Made by a program: the position numbers and the translations under genes. DNA of 27,938 bases. Origin: a virus. The notes below the pieces were generated by a model. The model had not been told where the DNA came from. It saw only the letters and a program-made list of their open reading frames with translations, and ran no database searches. The stretch lies in the IMG/VR virus record IMGVR_UViG_3300025102_004520, positions 1 to 27,938 of that record. One strand, 5' to 3'. Positions 22,912 to 27,938 of this stretch are shown in pieces; position 1 is the stretch's first letter, and each line of letters opens with the position of its first letter.

Positions 22912-23765
22912 AAGTTGAACTAGGTCGTTATGAATTAGATTTGGACTTTGATCCAAGAGTAGAAAGGAACTCTACTGAAGAGATGATTCCTATTGAAGAC
23001 ATTGGTTTTGTTTACAACTGTGTGTTCAAGCAGAAGGCAGCATTTGTGCATTCAGTAGAAAGGATTAGAGAAGTATATCCTGACTCAAAACTATACTGTG
23101 TATCTGATGGTGGTTTGGATTACTCTTTCCTACAGGATGAGAATATTGAAACTACAATGGAAGATGATACTCTTTCTATACTGAAGCACATCAATCCTCA
23201 AACTTATAAGCAACCTGAAATGCAAGCTGCTATTAAGAAAGGTATTGCTGCAACACTTGATAGAGTAGAACGTGGTATTAAGTTCTGTGGCAATCCTGAA
23301 TGGACTTGTGTTACAGAACCTGACGTATTGATTCGTGGTAAGGTTAGTTATCCTAAAGGTGCTAAACTTCTAGGGTCAAGAGTAAACTATGCATGGTTAA
23401 GTGAAGAGTGTTTGGATATGTTCATGGGTATGAATGGTCTTCTAGGGGAGATTGAAGGTGCTATCCCTGTGGTTAGATGGGGTGCTGTTCCTGTTATATT
23501 CCATACTGAAACATTCTTGAAAGCACTGAAAGTTTATAGAGAGAATTTTGATCTACTTGATAAGTTGACAGAACATCATTATAATCCAGGTGTATTTGAT
23601 CTTCTATTTCCATTAGTCTTTGCACTGGTAGGAGAGGAAGAAGTTTACACTAGTGAGATTACAGAGTGTCTTCGTAACCCTCAATGGTATACTTCAGATC
23701 ATCCTGTAGTTCATCAGTATAGAGAATATTACGAAGATTCTGACTGGGTTTCCAAACCTTCTTGA
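22908..23765 (+). CDS. Putative GT-A-type glycosyltransferase
   Basis: The ATG at 22908 overlaps the preceding stop (ATGA) and gives 285 residues; the upstream in-frame extension lies inside the GT4 gene. Residues 30-75 (DIGFVYNCVFKQKAAFVHSV; YCVSDGGLDYSF) look like the nucleotide-binding half of a GT-A fold, and WTCVTEPDVLIRG offers a Glu-Pro-Asp-Val site in place of DxD. It has no transmembrane anchor. It is last of the 14-gene run before a new promoter. I have no firm family; glycosyltransferase is the best fit from fold pattern and neighbours. Confidence 0.6.
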   Translation: MKVELGRYELDLDFDPRVERNSTEEMIPIEDIGFVYNCVFKQKAAFVHSVERIREVYPDSKLYCVSDGGLDYSFLQDENIETTMEDDTLSILKHINPQTYKQPEMQAAIKKGIAATLDRVERGIKFCGNPEWTCVTEPDVLIRGKVSYPKGAKLLGSRVNYAWLSEECLDMFMGMNGLLGEIEGAIPVVRWGAVPVIFHTETFLKALKVYRENFDLLDKLTEHHYNPGVFDLLFPLVFALVGEEEVYTSEITECLRNPQWYTSDHPVVHQYREYYEDSDWVSKPS

Positions 23766-23790
23766 TAAAACTATATTCTTGTGCTAGAAT
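23762..23790 (+). promoter_or_regulatory. Extended -10 promoter driving nadE
   Basis: TTGATA (23762-23767), a 17-nt spacer and TAGAAT (23785-23790) preceded by TGC, an extended -10. It overlaps the stop of the upstream gene and is 21 nt from the nadE start. This restarts transcription within the glycan region. Confidence 0.68.
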
Positions 23791-23811
23791 TTGAGCACAT
23801 AGATTAATCGT

Positions 23812-24567
23812 ATGAATCGTATCAAAGATTACGAGAAATTAAAATTTGATATTGATAGATGGTTGAAAGATTATTACTACTTTCATTCTATCAAATCCTT
23901 TGTAGTAGGAGTATCTGGTGGAATTGATTCCGCAGTTGTTTCTACCCTTTGTGCTGAAACAGGACTGCCTACTTATATCCTGACAATGCCTCTTCATTCT
24001 AAAGAAGGGAATACTGAATTGTCGGATTTACATGCTTATCAATTAGTTGAAAAGTATCCTAACGTAACCATAGTTAATGTTGATTTGTCCAAAACATATG
24101 ATGCATTCATGGATACTGTTTATGAAGGATTTACTATTAATCCTTTGGCAAATGCAAATACAAAGTCCCGTCTACGTATGGTAACTCTTTATCAGATTGC
24201 TGGAGCGATGGGTGGTATTGTAGTAGGAACAGGAAACAAGATCGAAGATTATGGAATTGGTTTTTATACTAAGTATGGTGACGGTGGCGTTGACATTGCT
24301 CCTATTGCTGATCTATATAAAACGGAAGTTTGGGAACTGGGGAAACGATTAGGAGTTGATGAGCGTATCATTGATGCCCTTCCAACAGACGGTTTGTGGG
24401 ATGATGATAGAAAGGATGAAGATCAGATCGGAGCATCCTATGAGCAGTTAGAAGAAGCAATGGAGCATAGAAGAGGACCAGCACTGGATATATTGGATGA
24501 GTTTAATAGAAAAAACAAACACAAAATGGAACCTATTCCTACATTTAAATTGGAGAAATTATCATGA
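23812..24567 (+). CDS. nadE: NAD synthetase, ammonia-dependent (NadE)
   Basis: This 251-residue protein has a PP-loop ATP motif VSGGIDSA (34-41), then SRLRMVTLYQIAG, VVGTGNKIEDYGIGFYTKYG (the pyrophosphate/deamido-NAD-binding loop) and IADLYKTEVWELGKRLG. It adenylates and amidates nicotinate adenine dinucleotide to NAD using ammonia; the glutaminase domain of the larger form is absent. NAD-making genes occur in several T4-like phages. Here it is expressed from its own promoter, next to a nucleotide-sugar dehydrogenase that consumes NAD; that link is inferred. It overlaps the next gene by 4 nt. Confidence 0.92.
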   Translation: MNRIKDYEKLKFDIDRWLKDYYYFHSIKSFVVGVSGGIDSAVVSTLCAETGLPTYILTMPLHSKEGNTELSDLHAYQLVEKYPNVTIVNVDLSKTYDAFMDTVYEGFTINPLANANTKSRLRMVTLYQIAGAMGGIVVGTGNKIEDYGIGFYTKYGDGGVDIAPIADLYKTEVWELGKRLGVDERIIDALPTDGLWDDDRKDEDQIGASYEQLEEAMEHRRGPALDILDEFNRKNKHKMEPIPTFKLEKLS

Positions 24568-25787
24568 CTAAAGTTGCAATGATCGGTGTAGGCAAGTTAG
24601 GTCAAGCCTGTGCAGAAGTTATGGCAGAGACTTATCCTCTTGTAGGATATGATGTTGCCCCACGGAGTCCAAAGAACTTTCCTATGGTTGATACCATGAA
24701 GGATGCAGTTGAGTATGCTGATATAATCTTTGTTGCTGCTCCTACTCCACACGATCCAAAGTATGATGGAAGAGAACCAACGGCACATCTTCCTAATAAG
24801 GACTTTGATTATAGTATTGTTAAAGGTATTCTAGCGGAAGTAAATAAGTTCTCTAATAGAAAGCAGTTAGTTGTATTAATCTCTACTGTTCTACCAGGAA
24901 CCACTAGGAGGGAGTTAGAACCACTTATAACCAATGCAAGGTTCGTTTATAACCCTTACTTAATTGCGATGGGTACAGTGGCATGGGACTTCACTAACCC
25001 AGAGATGCTCATGATCGGAACTGAAGATGGATCAGAGACTGGTGATGCAAAAGAGTTGATTGATTTCTATACACCCATGATGGAGAATAGTCCTCGTAAT
25101 GTGGTAGGAACATGGGATGAATGTGAATGTATAAAGATCTTCTATAACACATTCATATCTGCCAAGATCAGTCTAGTCAATATGATTCAGGATGTTGCAG
25201 AACGTCAGGGTAATATTAATGTGGATGTTGTAACCAATGCTCTTAAGGATTCTGATCAAAGAATCATGGGACCACGTTACATGAAGGCAGGTATGGGTGA
25301 TGGTGGTGCTTGTCACCCTAGAGATAACATTGCTCTACGTTGGATGTCAGAGAACCTTAAGTTAGGGTATGATCTCTTTGATTCTATTATGGAAGCAAGA
25401 GAAGTGCAGGCACGTAATCTTGCTGAGAGATTGGTTAGAACAGGGTTGCCTGTAGTAATTGTAGGTAAAGCATACAAACCTCATGTAGAATACGTTGCAG
25501 GATCATATAGTCTTCTTGTAGGACATTATGTTGAAAAGTTTGGAGTTAGTGTTTTCTATGATGATGATTATACTGGTGACAAACCACCTGAAGATCTAGG
25601 TGCTGCTGCATATCTATTAGCACATGATCCTGCTACTACTTTCTTGGGTTGCTTAGATCCTGATCCAGAGAAGCAACAGAAAGATATATTCCCAGAGGGT
25701 TCTGTTATCATAGATCCTTGGAGAAAATGCCCACCTATCAATGGATGCGATGTAGTTCACTATGGAAATACAAGACTTAATGGATAA
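24564..25787 (+). CDS. UDP-glucose/GDP-mannose dehydrogenase-family nucleotide-sugar dehydrogenase
   Basis: This 407-residue protein has an N-terminal NAD-binding domain (VAMIGVGKLGQACAEVM), then FVAAPTPHD and LVVLISTVLPGTTR, and a central helix ECIKIFYNTFISAKISLVN with the conserved Lys191 and Asn195. The catalytic cysteine is Cys250 in MGDGGACHPRDN, a divergent form of the usual GGSCFPKD. A C-terminal domain (GLPVVIVGKAYKPHV) completes the three-domain layout. The enzyme oxidises a nucleotide sugar at C6 to a uronic acid. The divergent active-site flanks mean the sugar (UDP-glucose, GDP-mannose or a HexNAc) cannot be named. The stop overlaps the GT25 start. Confidence 0.85.
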   Translation: MTKVAMIGVGKLGQACAEVMAETYPLVGYDVAPRSPKNFPMVDTMKDAVEYADIIFVAAPTPHDPKYDGREPTAHLPNKDFDYSIVKGILAEVNKFSNRKQLVVLISTVLPGTTRRELEPLITNARFVYNPYLIAMGTVAWDFTNPEMLMIGTEDGSETGDAKELIDFYTPMMENSPRNVVGTWDECECIKIFYNTFISAKISLVNMIQDVAERQGNINVDVVTNALKDSDQRIMGPRYMKAGMGDGGACHPRDNIALRWMSENLKLGYDLFDSIMEAREVQARNLAERLVRTGLPVVIVGKAYKPHVEYVAGSYSLLVGHYVEKFGVSVFYDDDYTGDKPPEDLGAAAYLLAHDPATTFLGCLDPDPEKQQKDIFPEGSVIIDPWRKCPPINGCDVVHYGNTRLNG

Positions 25788-26595
25788 GAATAAATCTGCA
25801 TATAAACTTGGGGGTATTGGACCCATTTATTGTATTAATTTGGATGGGCAACCTGAAAGATGGGAGTTCATGGAGAACCAATTTAAGTATTGGGAAGTAA
25901 AAGACTATACTCGTATCTCTGCTTATGATGGTAGGGAAGATGATTTAAGTGATATTATACAAGGACGGTATCCAGAAATGATGTCGTCAGGTGAGATAGG
26001 ATGCACTACATCACATCTTAAAGCAATGAAGCATTTCTTGGATACTAGTGATGCTCCTTATGCAATCATGATGGAAGATGATTGCGATTTAGAATTGGTT
26101 AAGTATTGGAATTTTACTTGGGCAGACTTATATGCACACTTTCCATATGATTGGGATGTGGTTCAGATGGCTATCATATGCACAGGAGATTTGCATGTAA
26201 GACTTCATAAGAGATTTGTAAATGATTTCTCTACTGCTTGCTATGCAATTACTAGACATCATGCAGAGAAGTTAGTAAGGTTGCATTGTAGAGGTGGCTA
26301 TACTGGTAAGCAAAAGTATAAGTTGGATCAAGGTGTTAAACCTAGACCTGTTGCAGATGATTTAGTTTATAATTCAGGTAATACATTTGCTATTCCTTTG
26401 TTCATGTATAAGGTAGAGTTGGGTTCAAGTATTCATCCAGAGCATGTGGATGTCTTTCATAAAGGTAATCATGAAGCACTTTGGGGATACTGGTCACAGG
26501 CAGGAGCAAGTATGAGCGTTGCAGAACAAATGAACTATGATCCTTATTTGGGTAGGATAACAGAAAATTCTCAAGCAAAACAGAAGCAAGAGTGA
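25780..26595 (+). CDS. GT25-family LPS glycosyltransferase
   Basis: I choose the ATG at 25780; an in-frame ATG six codons upstream (25762) is possible. The protein is 271 residues with YCINLDGQPERWEFMENQF (17-35), typical of the GT25 start, SGEIGCTTSHLKAMKHFLD (residues 71-89), YAIMMEDDCDL (the DDxD-like site) and ADDLVYNSG towards the end. GT25 transferases add galactose or other hexoses to LPS oligosaccharides, and relatives act on collagen. It is the last glycan gene before the terminator region. The 25780 start overlaps the upstream stop by 8 nt. Confidence 0.82.
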   Translation: MDKNKSAYKLGGIGPIYCINLDGQPERWEFMENQFKYWEVKDYTRISAYDGREDDLSDIIQGRYPEMMSSGEIGCTTSHLKAMKHFLDTSDAPYAIMMEDDCDLELVKYWNFTWADLYAHFPYDWDVVQMAIICTGDLHVRLHKRFVNDFSTACYAITRHHAEKLVRLHCRGGYTGKQKYKLDQGVKPRPVADDLVYNSGNTFAIPLFMYKVELGSSIHPEHVDVFHKGNHEALWGYWSQAGASMSVAEQMNYDPYLGRITENSQAKQKQE

Positions 26596-26620
26596 CAACC
26601 ACATAAGTGACTGTCATATA

Positions 26621-26649
26621 TTGACACCTCTTTAATAATCTGGTATTAT
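26621..26649 (+). promoter_or_regulatory. Sigma70-type promoter with extended -10
   Basis: TTGACA (26621-26626), a 17-nt spacer and TATTAT (26644-26649) preceded by TGG. This is a very good host-type early promoter. The expected RNA start is about 26656. Confidence 0.75.
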
Positions 26650-26654
26650 AAATA
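26647..26654 (+). promoter_or_regulatory. T4-type late promoter overlapping the early -10
   Basis: A perfect TATAAATA lies at 26647-26654, sharing 3 bases with the early -10 box. The same few bases could therefore serve both the host sigma factor and the phage late sigma factor, giving expression at both stages. Confidence 0.62.
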
Positions 26655-26687
26655 ATATCAGATACAAAGGAATCGAAAAGATCGTAC

Positions 26688-26745
26688 CCCTGTGTAGATG
26701 CAAACAGTACCCTTGTCGGGGGTGCTATCATCCGCAGGGTTTTTT
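26688..26745 (+). terminator. Hairpin plus T-run in the leader: attenuator or small-RNA terminator
   Basis: Three stacked helices are visible: CCCTGTG 26688-26694 with CGCAGGG 26733-26739, GATG 26697-26700 with CATC 26729-26732, and AGTACCC 26706-26712 with GGGTGCT 26720-26726, then six T at 26740-26745. RNA starting at about 26656 and ending here would be about 90 nt. It may end the upstream operon, attenuate the gene at 26775, or define a small RNA. Confidence 0.72.
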
Positions 26746-26774
26746 AATGCCCGTGCGAGATACTAATAACAATC

Positions 26775-27164
26775 ATGTCTATTAAATCAACAATCGCAGC
26801 TATATTCGCTGCACCTTTCGTACTTTCTTCAGCTGCTTTTGCTGGTCCTTACGTGAACCTAGAATCTAACGCATCATATCCTGATGGAGATTATACAGGT
26901 GCTACTACAGACCTTGCTATCGGTTTTGAAGGTTCAACTTCAGAAGGTAAGGTTGCTTACTACATCCAAGGTGGTCCTGCATTCGTTCACTCTGAAGCTG
27001 CTGACGATACAGAGACAGAATTCTCTGGTAAAGTTGGTGCTTCTGTAGCAGTTAGCGATGACCTATCTGTTTATGGTGAGGTTTCTGGTATTTCTAACGA
27101 AGATTCTACTGGCGATGACATCGTAGACTTCGGTGGTAAAATCGGTGCTAAGTTCCTTTTCTGA
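26775..27164 (+). CDS. Secreted small beta-barrel-like outer-membrane protein
   Basis: This 129-residue protein has an N-terminal signal peptide (basic MSIKS, hydrophobic TIAAIFAAPFVLSSAA, cleavage after AFA). The mature part has alternating, Gly/Ser/Asp-rich beta strands (GPYVNLESNASYPDGDYTG; DLAIGFEGSTSEGKVAYYIQ; GAKFLF) and ends in phenylalanine, the usual C-terminal signature of outer-membrane barrels. At about 106 residues it is short for an 8-strand barrel. Many codons end in C or T in the manner of highly expressed genes. It sits between a dual early/late promoter and its own terminator, just upstream of pstS. A surface or porin-like function is inferred. Confidence 0.72.
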   Translation: MSIKSTIAAIFAAPFVLSSAAFAGPYVNLESNASYPDGDYTGATTDLAIGFEGSTSEGKVAYYIQGGPAFVHSEAADDTETEFSGKVGASVAVSDDLSVYGEVSGISNEDSTGDDIVDFGGKIGAKFLF

Positions 27165-27173
27165 AAGGACACA

Positions 27174-27190
27174 GTTACTGAACCAGTAAC
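27174..27190 (+). other. Perfect small hairpin after the barrel gene
   Basis: GTTACTG (27174-27180) and CAGTAAC (27184-27190) form a perfect 7-bp hairpin with a 3-nt loop between the stop at 27164 and the terminator. It is not followed by a T-run, so it may be a 3' processing or stabilising structure. Confidence 0.5.
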
Positions 27191-27230
27191 AACAGAAGAA
27201 CTCTAAATATTAGCAGTTCGAGATGGATCG

Positions 27231-27260
27231 GACCCTCTGCATTGCAGGGGGTCTTTTTTT
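27231..27260 (+). terminator. Rho-independent terminator after the barrel gene
   Basis: GACCCTCTGC (27231-27240) pairs with GCAGGGGGTC (27244-27253), a 10-bp stem (one G-T pair) with a 3-nt loop, then seven T (27254-27260). A strong intrinsic terminator isolating the gene from pstS. Confidence 0.92.
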
Positions 27261-27269
27261 ATGATAAAA

Positions 27270-27275
27270 TATAAT
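27270..27275 (+). promoter_or_regulatory. -10 box ahead of pstS
   Basis: TATAAT at 27270-27275, 30 nt before the pstS start, in AT-rich sequence. No -35 is visible at the proper distance because that place is the terminator stem, so an activator site would be expected. No clear cyanobacterial Pho box (CTTAACCT-like repeats) is seen between the terminator and the start. Confidence 0.4.
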
Positions 27276-27304
27276 ATATACTTATGCCACGATAGCGGAT
27301 CCTA

Positions 27305-27938
27305 ATGAAAAGGCTTATCGGACTAGCAGCACTTGCTGCATTAACATTACCTGGTTGTGCAGAAGCACGAACAAGATTATCAGGAGCAGGTGCATCATTC
27401 CCATCTAAGATCTATCAAAGATGGTTTGCCGACTTTGCAAAACAAGGAGGGCATAGAGTAAATTATCAGGCAGTAGGTTCTGGTTCAGGTAGAAAATCAT
27501 TTCTTGATGAGACAGTGGACTTCGGAGCATCTGATGATCCTATGAAGCAAGGTGATATAGCAAAAGCAAAAAGAGGTATGGTTCAGATACCTATGACAGG
27601 AGGCACAATTGCTTTTGGTTATAATATGCCTGGTTGTGATCTTAAACTTACCCAAGAGCAAGCAGTGCAGGTTGCTATAGGTGAGATAAACAACTGGTCA
27701 CAGGTTGGATGTGAAGACCATGCAATGACTTGGGTATACAGGTCTGATGGTTCTGGCACTACTGCTTCATTCACCAACTCAATGAAAGCATTCAGTAAGA
27801 AGTGGAAACTGGGAACAGGTAAGTCAGTTGCTTGGCCTGTTGGTATAGGTAATAAAGGTAATGCTGGTGTTGCTGGTAGTATCAGAACTACACTAGGTTC
27901 TATTGGATATGTAAATCAATCTTATGTTAAAGGTGAAA
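27305..27938 (+). CDS. pstS: Phosphate ABC-transporter substrate-binding protein PstS (5' part)
   Basis: The first 211 codons are present; the gene runs off the window end. A signal peptide (KRLIGLAALAALTLPGC, then AEA) is followed by RLSGAGASFPSKIYQRWFAD, the PstS start, then VGSGSGRKSFL, DFGASDDPM and WVYRSDGSGTTASFT, which form the phosphate-binding loops. The LPGC tetrapeptide would also fit a lipoprotein cut site. It binds periplasmic phosphate for the Pst transporter, and cyanophages are known to carry pstS to sustain uptake in phosphate-poor seawater. No stop or frameshift is seen in the visible part. Confidence 0.93.
   Translation, partial: MKRLIGLAALAALTLPGCAEARTRLSGAGASFPSKIYQRWFADFAKQGGHRVNYQAVGSGSGRKSFLDETVDFGASDDPMKQGDIAKAKRGMVQIPMTGGTIAFGYNMPGCDLKLTQEQAVQVAIGEINNWSQVGCEDHAMTWVYRSDGSGTTASFTNSMKAFSKKWKLGTGKSVAWPVGIGNKGNAGVAGSIRTTLGSIGYVNQSYVKGE

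Noticed and set aside
27162-27206. In-frame reading beyond the TGA of the barrel gene (13 further codons to TAA)
   Set aside because: The protein ends in Phe at the TGA, as expected for an outer-membrane barrel, and the sequence after it forms a perfect hairpin, so stop readthrough is unlikely.
27261-27304. Pho box upstream of pstS
   Set aside because: No CTTAACCT-like direct repeats are visible in the short gap after the terminator; regulation by PhoB cannot be claimed from this sequence.
1-27938. CRISPR arrays, insertion sequences, tRNA genes or integration sites
   Set aside because: I saw no regular repeat-spacer pattern, transposase, cloverleaf or flanking direct repeats; absence is by eye, not by a search tool.

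Overview
This window looks like part of a T4-like cyanomyovirus genome, most likely from a phage of AT-rich marine picocyanobacteria (Prochlorococcus type, possibly Synechococcus). The evidence is the mix of T4-type replication and nucleotide genes (gp61 primase, nrdA, nrdB), host-derived metabolic genes typical of cyanophages (psaJ, ndhI, talC, purS, pstS), NATAAATA late-promoter motifs, AT-rich sequence, and genes packed on one strand with 1-14 nt overlaps. I found no convincing gene on the minus strand.

Layout. Positions 1-860 hold a photosynthesis module: a complete psaJ (photosystem I subunit), overlapped by ndhI (ferredoxin-side subunit of NDH-1), then a tiny hydrophobic protein. Positions 870-2460 hold a virion-type protein behind a perfect TATAAATA late promoter, plus small phage genes. 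Positions 2470-7720 are the DNA and dNTP block: gp61 primase, class I ribonucleotide reductase (nrdA, nrdB), a GIY-YIG-like endonuclease and small ORFs. At 7719-7747 there is a strong sigma70-type promoter. It is followed by a roughly 175-nt structured leader, which I suggest is a manA-type RNA, ahead of purS and a mannose-6-phosphate-isomerase-type cupin. Positions 8640-12060 hold small proteins (several with membrane segments), transaldolase talC, an orphan Phd/YefM-like protein and further short genes, ending at a clear intrinsic terminator.

Positions 12137-23765 are one co-directional run of 14 glycan genes, nearly all with touching or overlapping starts and stops. They are a GT11 fucosyltransferase, a GT6 (ABO-type) glycosyltransferase, three methyltransferases, a HAD-nucleotidyltransferase fusion, a short GDPD-like protein, several further glycosyltransferases, and the GDP-fucose pair gmd and fcl. 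A promoter at 23762 then leads into nadE, a nucleotide-sugar dehydrogenase and a GT25 glycosyltransferase. The GT11+GT6+gmd+fcl combination is the set needed to build a histo-blood-group-like fucosylated trisaccharide, and it is the most striking feature. No O-unit flippase, polymerase or priming transferase is in view, so the products probably act on host glycan intermediates or on virion proteins.

Positions 26600-27938 form a small envelope and phosphate module. Superimposed early and late promoter motifs drive a leader that ends in a strong hairpin plus T-run, which could be an attenuator or a ~90-nt small RNA. Next come a small secreted beta-barrel-like protein with its own terminator and the 5' part of pstS, which runs off the window.

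Together the genes suggest a phage that sustains energy and reductant supply (PSI/NDH-1, transaldolase, NAD synthesis), nucleotide supply (RNR, PurS) and phosphate uptake (PstS) during infection, and that remodels surface glycans.
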